A DNA stretch of 64,000 nt from Pseudomonas palleroniana (GTDB lineage: Bacteria > Pseudomonadota > Gammaproteobacteria > Pseudomonadales > Pseudomonadaceae), in NCBI RefSeq assembly GCF_003031675.1, contig NZ_PYWX01000053.1:267629-331628 (forward strand). The letters are read 5' to 3'. Shown piece after piece: positions 1-8,055 of this stretch (its first letter is position 1; the number at the start of each line of letters is the position of its first letter). The notes beneath the pieces are model-generated. The model was given only the letters and a program-made list of their open reading frames with translations. It was not told the DNA's origin and ran no database searches. The position numbers were made by a program, and so were the translations under genes.

Positions 1-84
1 GCCAAGGAAGAGGGTGATGTGGTGGCTGTGAAAACGCCAAGTGGCGTGATCGAGTACGAGATTGTTGAAGTTCGTCACATCTGA
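1..84 (+). CDS. greA: Transcript cleavage factor GreA, C-terminal end (5' part outside window)
   Basis: The first 27 codons visible read AKEEGDVVAVKTPSGVIEYE and end VEVRHI before TGA. This is the typical end of the FKBP-like C-terminal domain of GreA, the factor that stimulates RNA polymerase to cut backtracked transcripts. The frame is open from base 1, so the gene starts upstream of the window. In pseudomonads greA sits between carB and the yhbY/rlmE/ftsH block, which is what follows here. The assignment rests on the C-terminal motif plus that synteny; GreB would be the only close alternative. Confidence 0.85.
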   Translation, partial: AKEEGDVVAVKTPSGVIEYEIVEVRHI

Positions 85-112
85 AAGACGGCGCCCATTT
101 AGTGTGGGCGCC

Positions 113-517
113 ATGCTTTGGCAGCTCGCCCAGATGCTTTGGGTGGGTGGCCTGTGGCTGTTTCATGTTGGCGTATTACCGGTGCTGGGCTTGATTGGCC
201 TGGCGCCGTTGCTGATCGATGAGATCGACGGATTGCTCAGTGCGCTGCTGGTGGATTTTGCGGCGGCGTGCGTGACGCTCCAGGTGCTGGTGCTGATCAA
301 GGCCGAAGGCTTGGGGAGTTTGTGGCGGGATATTCGCGGCCAACTGCTGTTGATGGCGCTGTATGCATGCGCAATGTTTTGCGTGGTGCATGTGTGGCTG
401 CCGGAAGCGTTGCGCTGGCAGCTATTCAGCTATCTTGTGCTAGGGTTCTGCGGGTTGGTGCTGGTTTTACAGCCGGCGCCAGGGTGGAGTGGCGGGGCGC
501 GCGAAGCACGCCCGTGA
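113..517 (+). CDS. Small integral membrane protein of unknown function, downstream of greA
   Basis: A 134-residue hydrophobic protein with about four predicted membrane segments (near residues 5–27, 42–62, 74–95 and 100–122) and a short charged tail. I chose ATG 113, because the longer frame from TTG 62 would overlap the end of greA and adds a non-hydrophobic, arginine-rich stretch. A hairpin with 8-bp arms (90–97 and 105–112) touches the start codon, and no clear Shine-Dalgarno is visible. A membrane protein is found at this position in other pseudomonads, but I do not recognise a function; homologues are often labelled transporter-like without support. Confidence 0.7.
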   Translation: MLWQLAQMLWVGGLWLFHVGVLPVLGLIGLAPLLIDEIDGLLSALLVDFAAACVTLQVLVLIKAEGLGSLWRDIRGQLLLMALYACAMFCVVHVWLPEALRWQLFSYLVLGFCGLVLVLQPAPGWSGGAREARP

Positions 518-523
518 CCCTTG

Positions 524-832
524 TTACTTGAAACGATGAACGTTCGACAATTGCTTGTTGACGCTGAAATTCTTGCGATACAGCAGCGCCATCTTGCCGA
601 TGACCTGAACCAGGTCCGCTTTACCGACCTTGCACAGTTCTGCAATGGCGGCCAGGCGTGCTTCGCGATCAAGGATGTTGACCTTGATTTTGATCAGTTC
701 ATGATCGTTCAGTGCGCGTTCAAATTCGGCTAACACACCTTCAGTCAAACCGTTGTCTGCCACAATCAGAACTGGTTTCAGATGGTGGCCAATGGATTTG
801 TACTGTTTCTTCTGCTCTTGAGTGAGCGGCAT
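524..832 (-). CDS. yhbY: CRM-domain RNA-binding protein YhbY, ribosome assembly
   Basis: 102 residues forming a single CRM domain, beginning MPLTQEQKKQYKSIGHHLKP and carrying the family pattern LIVADNGLTEGVLAEFERAL followed by HELIKIKV. YhbY binds pre-50S particles through the domain's GxxG-type loop. The gene is transcribed divergently from rlmE, which also acts on the 50S subunit, with 107 bp between the two starts. Its 3' end lies 6 bp from the convergent membrane-protein gene. Length is normal for the family. Confidence 0.93.
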   Translation of the reverse strand: MPLTQEQKKQYKSIGHHLKPVLIVADNGLTEGVLAEFERALNDHELIKIKVNILDREARLAAIAELCKVGKADLVQVIGKMALLYRKNFSVNKQLSNVHRFK

Positions 833-939
833 AATCTGACCCCTGCGTCTGATCTTGTAAAAAAGCGGCGGCCAGTTTACCCGAGCGAGTCCGGGACCGC
901 CCAGTTAATCACGACCCGTTTTATTTTTCGAGGTGGCCC

Positions 940-1590
940 GTGGCCCGTTCCAAAACTAGCCTTAAGTGGCTGCAAGAGCATTTCAACGATCCTTACGTCA
1001 AAAAGGCGCAAAAGGATGGCTATCGTTCCCGGGCCAGTTACAAACTGCTGGAGCTCCAGGACAAGGACAAATTGTTTCGCCCCGGCATGAGCGTGATCGA
1101 CCTCGGGGCTGCCCCGGGTGGCTGGTCCCAGGTGGCCAGTCGTCTGATTGGTGGGCAAGGCCGGTTGATCGCTTCCGACATCCTTGAGATGGACAGCATC
1201 CCGGATGTGACCTTCGTGCATGGCGACTTTACCCAGGATGCCGTGCTGGCCGACATATTGGAGGCTGTGGGAAATTCGCAGGTAGACCTTGTGATTTCCG
1301 ACATGGCCCCCAATATGAGTGGATTACCGGCTGTTGATATGCCGCGAGCCATGTTCCTCTGCGAGTTGGCACTGGACCTGGCGGGGCGGGTATTGCGTCC
1401 GGGTGGTGATTTCCTGGTCAAGGTTTTCCAGGGGGAGGGCTTCGACGAGTACCACAAGAACATCCGCAAGCTGTTCGACAAGGTGCAGATGCGCAAACCA
1501 GACTCCTCCCGGGACCGATCTCGCGAGCAGTATCTGTTGGCGCGGGGGTTCCGCGGTATCGAAGGCGCCGCCAGTGATGAGCGTCTTTGA
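940..1590 (+). CDS. rlmE: 23S rRNA (uridine-2552-2'-O)-methyltransferase RlmE (FtsJ/RrmJ)
   Basis: 216 residues. It 2'-O-methylates U2552 in the A loop of 23S rRNA, a late 50S assembly step. The SAM-binding motif VIDLGAAPGGWSQVA lies near residue 52. The catalytic K-D-K-E set is recognisable: K in SRASYKLLEL, D in VISDMAPNMSG, K in FLVKVFQGEG, and E in SREQYLLARGF. The start is a GTG with AGGTGG a few bases upstream. The gene precedes ftsH, the classical rlmE-ftsH pair, separated by 191 bp. Confidence 0.95.
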   Translation: MARSKTSLKWLQEHFNDPYVKKAQKDGYRSRASYKLLELQDKDKLFRPGMSVIDLGAAPGGWSQVASRLIGGQGRLIASDILEMDSIPDVTFVHGDFTQDAVLADILEAVGNSQVDLVISDMAPNMSGLPAVDMPRAMFLCELALDLAGRVLRPGGDFLVKVFQGEGFDEYHKNIRKLFDKVQMRKPDSSRDRSREQYLLARGFRGIEGAASDERL

Positions 1591-1781
1591 GGTTTTTAAG
1601 AGAGCCGATAGGTTTTTTTATATCGCTTTCGTCACGAAGCTTTACGAATATTGTGTAGTCAAAGTTTCACAAAGGGTTACAGACGGCGCCTGCCAGAGTT
1701 GTAGGTAATGTAGTAAGTTAGGCCGGTGAATATCATGCGAAGCGCGCGCCAGTAGCGGAGCTTGCTTCAGAGGGTAGTTAA

Positions 1782-3701
1782 TTGAACGATATGGCAAAGA
1801 ATCTGATCCTGTGGTTGATCATCGCGGCTGTCCTGGTGACGGTGATGAACAACTTCTCCAGCCCTAACGAGCCGCAGACCCTCAACTATTCCGACTTCAT
1901 CCAGCAAGTTAAGGATGGCAAGGTCGAGCGCGTGGCGGTTGATGGCTACGTGATCACCGGCAAACGCAACGATGGCGACAGCTTCAAGACCATTCGTCCG
2001 GCCATTCAGGACAACGGTCTGATCGGCGACCTGGTGGATAACCACGTGGTTGTCGAAGGCAAGCAGCCTGAACAGCAGAGCATCTGGACTCAACTCCTGG
2101 TGGCGAGCTTCCCGATCTTGGTGATTATCGCCGTGTTCATGTTCTTCATGCGCCAGATGCAAGGTGGCGCGGGAGGCAAGGGCGGGCCGATGAGCTTCGG
2201 CAAGAGCAAGGCGCGCCTGCTCTCCGAGGACCAAGTGAAAACCACGCTGGCTGACGTTGCCGGTTGCGATGAAGCCAAGGAAGAAGTGGGTGAGCTGGTC
2301 GAGTTCCTGCGTGATCCGGGCAAGTTCCAGCGCCTGGGTGGTCGCATCCCTCGTGGCGTGCTGATGGTAGGTCCTCCAGGTACTGGTAAAACCTTGCTCG
2401 CCAAGGCGATTGCCGGCGAGGCGAAGGTGCCGTTCTTCACCATTTCCGGTTCCGACTTCGTCGAAATGTTCGTCGGTGTCGGTGCCAGCCGTGTTCGCGA
2501 TATGTTCGAACAGGCTAAGAAACACGCGCCATGCATCATCTTTATCGACGAAATCGACGCCGTTGGTCGCCATCGTGGTGCCGGCATGGGCGGCGGTCAT
2601 GACGAGCGTGAGCAGACACTCAACCAGTTGCTGGTCGAGATGGATGGCTTTGAGATGAATGACGGCATCATTGTCATTGCCGCGACCAACCGTCCGGACG
2701 TGCTGGACCCTGCGCTGTTGCGTCCGGGGCGTTTCGACCGTCAGGTTGTCGTCGGTCTGCCGGATATCCGTGGCCGCGAGCAGATCCTTAAAGTGCACAT
2801 GCGCAAAGTACCGATGGGCGATGACGTCGCTCCGGCGGTGATTGCCCGTGGTACTCCAGGCTTCTCCGGTGCTGACTTGGCCAACCTGGTGAACGAAGCT
2901 TCATTGTTCGCTGCTCGTACCGGCAAGCGCATCGTCGAAATGAAAGAGTTCGAACTGGCGAAAGACAAGATCATGATGGGCGCAGAGCGCAAAACCATGG
3001 TCATGTCCGAAAAAGAGAAGCAGAACACCGCTTATCACGAAGCCGGTCATGCCATTGTCGGTCGCGTTGTGCCTGAGCACGACCCGGTCTACAAAGTATC
3101 GATCATTCCTCGTGGCCGGGCGCTGGGTGTCACCATGTTCCTGCCGGAAGAGGATCGTTACAGCCTCTCCAAGCGTGCGTTGATCAGCCAGATCTGCTCG
3201 CTGTACGGTGGTCGGATCGCTGAGGAAATGACCCTTGGTTTCGATGGTGTAACCACCGGCGCCTCCAACGACATCATGCGTGCCAGCCAGATTGCGCGGA
3301 ACATGGTGACCAAGTGGGGCTTGTCGGAAAAACTCGGCCCACTGATGTATGCCGAGGAAGAAGGCGAAGTGTTCCTGGGACGTGGCGGTGGTGGTCAGAA
3401 TGCCAGCTTCTCCGGCGAGACAGCCAAGCTGATCGACTCCGAAGTGCGCAGCATCATCGACCAGTGCTATGGCACGGCCAAGCAGATCCTCACCGACAAT
3501 CGCGACAAGCTGGATGCGATGGCTGATGCGCTGATGAAGTATGAAACCATTGATGCCGACCAGATCGACGACATCATGGCCGGGCGCGCACCGCGTGAAC
3601 CTCGCGATTGGGAGGGTGGTTCGGGTACCTCGGGCACCCCGCCAGTAGTACAGAATGAGCGCCCTGAAACCCCGATCGGCGGCCCGGCAGCTGACCACTA
3701 A
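1782..3701 (+). CDS. ftsH: ATP-dependent zinc metalloprotease FtsH
   Basis: 639 residues. Membrane-anchored AAA+ protease that degrades unstable membrane and regulatory proteins such as LpxC and RpoH in relatives. Two membrane segments (about 8–25 and 105–123) flank a periplasmic domain. The AAA module has Walker A GPPGTGKT at 197–204 and Walker B IIFIDEIDAVG. The second region of homology includes NRPDVLDPALLRPGRFD. The zinc site HEAGH lies near residue 420. I placed the start at TTG 1782 because AGAGGG at 1769–1774 is 7 bases away. ATG 1791 (MAKNLILWL, as in E. coli) is the alternative and would put that site 16 bases away. The tail is acidic and proline-rich. Confidence 0.95.
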   Translation: MNDMAKNLILWLIIAAVLVTVMNNFSSPNEPQTLNYSDFIQQVKDGKVERVAVDGYVITGKRNDGDSFKTIRPAIQDNGLIGDLVDNHVVVEGKQPEQQSIWTQLLVASFPILVIIAVFMFFMRQMQGGAGGKGGPMSFGKSKARLLSEDQVKTTLADVAGCDEAKEEVGELVEFLRDPGKFQRLGGRIPRGVLMVGPPGTGKTLLAKAIAGEAKVPFFTISGSDFVEMFVGVGASRVRDMFEQAKKHAPCIIFIDEIDAVGRHRGAGMGGGHDEREQTLNQLLVEMDGFEMNDGIIVIAATNRPDVLDPALLRPGRFDRQVVVGLPDIRGREQILKVHMRKVPMGDDVAPAVIARGTPGFSGADLANLVNEASLFAARTGKRIVEMKEFELAKDKIMMGAERKTMVMSEKEKQNTAYHEAGHAIVGRVVPEHDPVYKVSIIPRGRALGVTMFLPEEDRYSLSKRALISQICSLYGGRIAEEMTLGFDGVTTGASNDIMRASQIARNMVTKWGLSEKLGPLMYAEEEGEVFLGRGGGGQNASFSGETAKLIDSEVRSIIDQCYGTAKQILTDNRDKLDAMADALMKYETIDADQIDDIMAGRAPREPRDWEGGSGTSGTPPVVQNERPETPIGGPAADH

Positions 3702-3709
3702 GGTTTGAA

Positions 3710-4564
3710 ATGACTTCTGCGTTGTCCTCTACCACCCGGTTGCCTTGCGGCAGCCGGGTTCTTGATTTGGCCCATACTCATGTGATGGGTATTCTTAACG
3801 TAACCCCCGACTCCTTTTCCGATGGCGGCCGCTTCAGCCAGTCGGATGCCGCATTGCGTCACGCTGAAGCAATGGTGGCTGCGGGGGCGACGCTGATCGA
3901 TGTCGGCGGTGAGTCGACTCGGCCTGGTGCTCGCGTGGTTTCTCCATTGGAGGAGCTGGAGCGGGTAGCACCGATCGTCGAGCGTATTGCACGCGAGCTG
4001 GATGTGATCATCTCGGTCGATACATCGACCCCGGCTGTGATGCGCGAAACGGCGCGTTTAGGGGCGGGGCTGATCAATGATGTGCGATCTCTTCAGCGGG
4101 ATGGCGCACTGGATGCGGCAGCGGCGACCGGTTTGCCGGTCTGCTTGATGCATATGCTGGGGGAGCCCGGCAATATGCAGGACAGTCCTCATTACAATGA
4201 CTTGGTCGGTGAGGTCAGTGAGTTTCTTGCTGAGCGTATTGCTCAATGTGTCACTGTGGGCATTGCACCCGAGAAGATCATCCTTGACCCCGGTTTTGGT
4301 TTTGCCAAAACGTTACAGCACAATTTGAGTCTGTTTAAGCACATGGAATCCTTGCATGTGCTGGGTCGGCCTTTGTTGGTCGGTGTTTCGCGTAAGAGCA
4401 TGATAGGGCTGGCCTTGAATCGCCCGGTGGGCGAGCGGCTATATGGCGGTCTTGCGCTTGCAGCGCTCGCAGTGGCCAAGGGCGCGCGTATTTTGCGTGT
4501 GCATGACGTCGCAGAGACTGTCGATGTGGTGCGCATGATTGAGGCTGTAGAGTCCGCCAAATAA
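3710..4564 (+). CDS. folP: Dihydropteroate synthase FolP
   Basis: 284 residues, TIM barrel. Condenses 7,8-dihydropterin pyrophosphate with p-aminobenzoate in folate synthesis and is the sulfonamide target. Both signatures are present: MGILNVTPDSFSDGG near residue 26 and the second DHPS motif LIDVGGESTRPGA. ILDPGFGFAKT and VGVSRKSMIG are also conserved. It starts 8 bp after ftsH and ends 16 bp before glmM, so the three are likely cotranscribed, as in E. coli. Confidence 0.95.
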   Translation: MTSALSSTTRLPCGSRVLDLAHTHVMGILNVTPDSFSDGGRFSQSDAALRHAEAMVAAGATLIDVGGESTRPGARVVSPLEELERVAPIVERIARELDVIISVDTSTPAVMRETARLGAGLINDVRSLQRDGALDAAAATGLPVCLMHMLGEPGNMQDSPHYNDLVGEVSEFLAERIAQCVTVGIAPEKIILDPGFGFAKTLQHNLSLFKHMESLHVLGRPLLVGVSRKSMIGLALNRPVGERLYGGLALAALAVAKGARILRVHDVAETVDVVRMIEAVESAK

Positions 4565-4580
4565 GAATGATGGAGTATTT

Positions 4581-5918
4581 ATGACTAAAAAGTATTTTGG
4601 CACCGACGGCATTCGTGGTCGTGTCGGCGAATTCCCTATTACTCCTGACTTTATGCTGAAGCTGGGTTGGGCGGCAGGTATGGCGTTCCGTAGCATGGGC
4701 GCGTGCCGCATCCTGGTAGGCAAGGACACCCGTATTTCAGGTTATATGTTTGAGTCTGCACTGGAGGCCGGTTTGTCCGCCGCAGGTGCCGATGTGATGT
4801 TGCTGGGGCCTATGCCGACACCGGCAATCGCTTACCTGACCCGTACATTTCACGCTGAAGCCGGTATCGTGATCAGTGCTTCGCACAATCCTCATGATGA
4901 CAACGGCATCAAGTTTTTCTCGGGGCAGGGCACGAAGCTGCCGGACGAGATCGAGTTGATGATTGAGGAGTTGCTGGACGCGCCAATGACGGTGGTCGAA
5001 TCCAGCAAGCTGGGTAAGGTATCGCGTATCAACGACGCCTCCGGCCGTTACATCGAGTTTTGCAAGAGCAGCGTACCCACCAGTACCAATTTCGCTGGGC
5101 TGAAGATTGTTGTGGACTGCGCTCATGGGGCTACCTACAAGGTAGCGCCAAGCGTGTTCAAGGAGTTGGGCGCTGATGTGACGGTGCTGTCGGCCCAGCC
5201 CAACGGTTTGAACATCAATGAAAACTGTGGCTCCACCCACATGGGACAGCTGCAGGCCGCAGTTCTTGCGGAGCATGCTGACCTGGGGATCGCTTTTGAC
5301 GGTGATGGCGACCGGGTTCTGATGGTGGATCACACCGGTGCGGTGGTCGATGGTGATGACCTGTTGTTCATCATTGCTCGCGACCTGCATGAGCGTAATA
5401 AGCTGCAAGGGGGGGTCGTCGGTACGCTGATGAGCAACCTTGGCTTGGAATTGGCACTGGCGGATCTGGGAATTCCCTTCGTGCGGGCCAACGTGGGGGA
5501 TCGCTATGTCATCGCCGAGTTGCTTGAGCGCAACTGGCAGGTGGGTGGTGAGAACTCCGGGCACGTGGTCTGCTTCCATCACACCACCACGGGTGATGCG
5601 ATTATTGCGGCCTTGCAGGTTTTGCTGTCCCTGCGCCGTCGTGATGAGAGCCTGGCTCAGGCGCGTCAGGCTCTGCGCAAGTGCCCGCAGGTTTTGCTCA
5701 ATGTGCGTTTCGCTGGGGGTGAAAACCCAATCGAACACCCTTCTGTGAAGGAGGCTTGCGAGCGCGTGACCCTGGCGATGGCGGGGCGTGGCCGTGTGCT
5801 GCTGCGTAAGTCCGGCACAGAGCCTTTGGTGCGCGTTATGGTCGAGGGTGATGATGAAAATCAGGTTCGCGGCCATGCCGAAGACCTGGCAAAACTGGTA
5901 ACTGAAGTTTGCGGCTGA
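4581..5918 (+). CDS. glmM: Phosphoglucosamine mutase GlmM
   Basis: 445 residues. Interconverts glucosamine-6-phosphate and glucosamine-1-phosphate on the route to UDP-GlcNAc, peptidoglycan and LPS. The phosphoserine loop is seen in GIVISASHNPHDDNGIKFF (serine near 102). The Mg-binding loop is DGDGDR, the sugar loop GGENSGH, and the C-terminal phosphate-binding loop LRKSGTEPLVRVM. N-terminal KKYFGTDGIRG is diagnostic. RBS GGAG precedes ATG 4581. It belongs to the ftsH-folP-glmM cluster. Confidence 0.96.
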   Translation: MTKKYFGTDGIRGRVGEFPITPDFMLKLGWAAGMAFRSMGACRILVGKDTRISGYMFESALEAGLSAAGADVMLLGPMPTPAIAYLTRTFHAEAGIVISASHNPHDDNGIKFFSGQGTKLPDEIELMIEELLDAPMTVVESSKLGKVSRINDASGRYIEFCKSSVPTSTNFAGLKIVVDCAHGATYKVAPSVFKELGADVTVLSAQPNGLNINENCGSTHMGQLQAAVLAEHADLGIAFDGDGDRVLMVDHTGAVVDGDDLLFIIARDLHERNKLQGGVVGTLMSNLGLELALADLGIPFVRANVGDRYVIAELLERNWQVGGENSGHVVCFHHTTTGDAIIAALQVLLSLRRRDESLAQARQALRKCPQVLLNVRFAGGENPIEHPSVKEACERVTLAMAGRGRVLLRKSGTEPLVRVMVEGDDENQVRGHAEDLAKLVTEVCG

Positions 5919-5984
5919 ATTCGGCTTGCCAGTGAGGGTGTGGTTGGGTAACATCTGCGCCCACTTTGACCGACGGGGTACAGC

Positions 5985-6740
5985 ATGCGTCGCACTATGG
6001 TAGCTGGTAACTGGAAGATGCACGGTACCCGCGCCAGTGTCGCTGAGCTGATCAATGGCCTTCGTCACCTGGCCTTGCCTAGCGGTGTTGATGTTGCGGT
6101 TTTCCCGCCTTGCTTGCATATCAATCAAGTGATTGAAGGCTTGAAGGGCAAGTCGATTCAGGTCGGCGCGCAGAACTCTGCGGTGGAGCCCATGCAAGGT
6201 GCGTTGACCGGCGAGATATCGCCGAGTCAGCTGGTTGATGCGGGTTGTTCCTATGTGCTTGTCGGGCACTCCGAGCGTCGTCAGATGATGGGCGAGCGTG
6301 ATGGGACACTCAATCGCAAGTTCGCTGCCGCACAGGCTTGTGGCTTGGTTCCGGTGTTGTGCATAGGGGAGACCCTTGAGCAGCGTGAATCGGGCAAGAC
6401 TCTTGAAGTTGTCTCGCGTCAGCTGGGCAGCATCATCGAGGAGCTGGGTGTTGGTGCATTTGCAAAGGCGGTAATTGCTTACGAGCCGGTCTGGGCCATT
6501 GGCACCGGGCTGACTGCTACGCCGCAACAAGCGCAGGATGTGCACGCAGCCATTCGCGCACAGTTGGCGGCAGAGAATTCTGAAGTTGCACAAGGTGTGC
6601 GTCTTCTATACGGCGGCAGCGTGAAGGCGGCCAATGCGGTCGAACTGTTCGGCATGCCGGATATCGATGGGGGGCTCATTGGTGGAGCTTCCCTGAATGC
6701 AGATGAGTTCGGTGCGATTTGTCGCGCCGCGGGAAACTGA
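5985..6740 (+). CDS. tpiA: Triose-phosphate isomerase TpiA
   Basis: 251 residues, TIM barrel, homodimeric. Interconverts dihydroxyacetone phosphate and glyceraldehyde-3-phosphate. The N-terminal substrate lysine is in VAGNWKMHG, the catalytic histidine in VLVGHSERR, and the catalytic glutamate in AYEPVWAIGTG. The phosphate-binding YGGSVKAAN and GGLIGGASL close the active site. It lies 66 bp after glmM and 4 bp before secG, the normal Pseudomonas arrangement, so secG is probably translated from the same message. Confidence 0.96.
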   Translation: MRRTMVAGNWKMHGTRASVAELINGLRHLALPSGVDVAVFPPCLHINQVIEGLKGKSIQVGAQNSAVEPMQGALTGEISPSQLVDAGCSYVLVGHSERRQMMGERDGTLNRKFAAAQACGLVPVLCIGETLEQRESGKTLEVVSRQLGSIIEELGVGAFAKAVIAYEPVWAIGTGLTATPQQAQDVHAAIRAQLAAENSEVAQGVRLLYGGSVKAANAVELFGMPDIDGGLIGGASLNADEFGAICRAAGN

Positions 6741-6744
6741 AAAA

Positions 6745-7128
6745 ATGCTGGAAACAGTCGTAGTCGTTTTTCATCTGTTGGCTGCCCTGGGCGTAGTTGC
6801 CCTGGTTTTGTTGCAACAGGGTAAAGGTGCGGATGCTGGTGCGTCTTTCGGTGCAGGTGCTTCAAATACTGTGTTCGGAAGCCAAGGTTCCTCTACCTTT
6901 CTTAGTAAGTTTACTGCTATACTTGCCGCAGGTTTCTTCATAACCAGCTTAGGGTTAGGTTACTTTGCTAAAGAGAAAGCTCATGTGCTGACTCAAGTAG
7001 GTCTCCCAAATCCGGCAGTGTTGGAAGTACCAAAAGCAAAACCGGCTTCTGATGATGTCCCGGTGCTTCAAGAGCAAAAGTCGGCTACTCCAGCGACTGA
7101 CGTACCTCCAGCTCAAGAGCAGAAGTAA
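6745..7128 (+). CDS. secG: Protein-export membrane subunit SecG
   Basis: 127 residues. Third core subunit of the SecYEG translocon. Two membrane helices (about 2–22 and 52–72) flank the conserved cytoplasmic loop LLQQGKGADAGASFGAGAS and TVFGSQGS. I chose ATG 6745, 4 bp after tpiA, because it gives the family N-terminus MLETVVVVFHLLAALGVVAL; the frame open further upstream overlaps tpiA. The C-terminal extension rich in Ala, Pro, Gln and Lys is variable in this family. Confidence 0.94.
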   Translation: MLETVVVVFHLLAALGVVALVLLQQGKGADAGASFGAGASNTVFGSQGSSTFLSKFTAILAAGFFITSLGLGYFAKEKAHVLTQVGLPNPAVLEVPKAKPASDDVPVLQEQKSATPATDVPPAQEQK

Positions 7129-7150
7129 GAAGGGTTGTAAACGCTGTATT

Positions 7151-7236
7151 GCCGAGGTGGTGGAATTGGTAGACACGCAACCTTGAGGTGGTTGTGCCCA
7201 TAGGGTGTAGGGGTTCGAGTCCCCTTCTCGGTACCA
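7151..7236 (+). tRNA. tRNA-Leu (anticodon GAG)
   Basis: A complete class II tRNA. The acceptor GCCGAGG pairs with TCTCGGT (two G·U pairs), followed by discriminator A and an encoded CCA. The anticodon stem CAACC/GGTTG carries loop TTGAGGT, so the anticodon is GAG. There is a variable arm and a T-loop GGTTCGAGTCC. It lies 22 bp after secG, as in other gammaproteobacteria. Confidence 0.97.
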
Positions 7237-7245
7237 ATTATCAGG

Positions 7246-7270
7246 AGAGCCCGCTGTTGCGGGCTTTCTT
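7246..7270 (+). terminator. Intrinsic terminator-like hairpin after tRNA-Leu
   Basis: The stem AGCCCGC/GCGGGCT has a 4-base loop and is followed by TTCTT. It probably ends the ftsH-to-tRNA-Leu transcription unit, ahead of a separate promoter for tRNA-fMet. Confidence 0.65.
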
Positions 7271-7287
7271 GTAGGTGGAAGGTTACA

Positions 7288-7316
7288 TTGACCCTGTAAG
7301 GGATCGGTCGTATACT
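7288..7316 (+). promoter_or_regulatory. Sigma-70 promoter for tRNA-fMet
   Basis: TTGACC (7288–7293) and TATACT (7311–7316) are separated by 17 bp. A G+C-rich stretch (CCGCCCC) follows the -10, as at stringently controlled stable-RNA promoters. The tRNA starts 17 bp downstream. Confidence 0.75.
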
Positions 7317-7332
7317 TCCGCCCCAGCTTTGT

Positions 7333-7409
<77 letters not shown>

Positions 7410-7419
7410 GTTTTAGCGG

Positions 7420-7441
7420 AGCCCCTTTTAAGGGGCTTTTT
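7420..7441 (+). terminator. Intrinsic terminator after tRNA-fMet
   Basis: Stem AGCCCCTT/AAGGGGCT, directly followed by TTTT. First of three stacked hairpins in the leader of rimP-nusA-infB. Confidence 0.8.
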
Positions 7442-7458
7442 GTTAGCTGGACACTTTC

Positions 7459-7509
7459 AACGCCGCTGTTCGACGGCGTTTCAAGGATGGGCGTTTCGCC
7501 CATTTTTTT
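7459..7509 (+). promoter_or_regulatory. Two further hairpins in the rimP leader, the second terminator-like
   Basis: The hairpin AACGCCG/CGGCGTT occupies 7459–7480. Next, ATGGGCG/CGCCCAT (7487–7503) has a 3-base loop and is followed by seven T residues (to 7509), a textbook intrinsic terminator 40 bp before the rimP start. Because transcription of rimP-nusA-infB must pass it, it may act as an attenuator. NusA control of its own operon is known in E. coli, but the link here is inference. Confidence 0.7.
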
Positions 7510-7549
7510 ATTTTGCACAGCATGCACATACATGCACGAGGGGGTTCAG

Positions 7550-8008
7550 GTGTCGAGCAAGCTAGAAGAGTTGCAGGCCTTGTTGGCCCCGGTGGTCGTG
7601 GCCCTAGGCTATGAATGCTGGGGTATTGAGTTTTCGGCTCAAGGTCGCCACTCAATGTTGCGCGTTTATATCGATAAAGAGGGCGGCGTGCTGGTGGACG
7701 ATTGTGCCATTGTCAGCCGTCAGCTCAGCGGTGTGCTGGATGTTGAAGATCCGATCTCCGTTGAATACACCCTCGAAGTTTCCTCGCCAGGCATGGAACG
7801 CCCACTGTTCACTATTGAGCAGTTTGCAAAATTTGCCGGTGAACAAGTGAAGATCAGGCTGCGATCTCCCTTTGAAGGGCGACGCAACTTTCAGGGCCTT
7901 CTGCGCGGTGTAGAAGAGCAGGATGTCGTGGTGCAGGTAGAAGACCATGAGTTCCTGTTGCCGATCGATATGATCGACAAGGCCAACATTATTCCCAGTT
8001 TTGACTGA
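7550..8008 (+). CDS. rimP: Ribosome maturation factor RimP
   Basis: 152 residues. Binds free 30S subunits and promotes S12/S19 incorporation. I chose GTG 7550 because it follows a GAGGGGG site and gives the family start SSKLEELQALLAPVVVALGY; the in-frame ATG codons upstream would start inside the leader terminator. Conserved elements include WGIEFSAQGRHSMLRVYID, the YTLEVSSPGMERPL motif and the C-terminal SH3-like barrel EFLLPIDMIDKANIIP. First gene of the rimP-nusA-infB-rbfA-truB block. Confidence 0.95.
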   Translation: MSSKLEELQALLAPVVVALGYECWGIEFSAQGRHSMLRVYIDKEGGVLVDDCAIVSRQLSGVLDVEDPISVEYTLEVSSPGMERPLFTIEQFAKFAGEQVKIRLRSPFEGRRNFQGLLRGVEEQDVVVQVEDHEFLLPIDMIDKANIIPSFD

Positions 8009-8055
8009 GACGCGGATCCCGCGGATCCAATGGCTTGCGAAAGGCGAGGCGTACG

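Noticed and set aside
1767..2798. 343-codon minus-strand open frame inside ftsH
   Set aside because: Lies opposite an unmistakable ftsH and shows no domain, start site or conservation signal.
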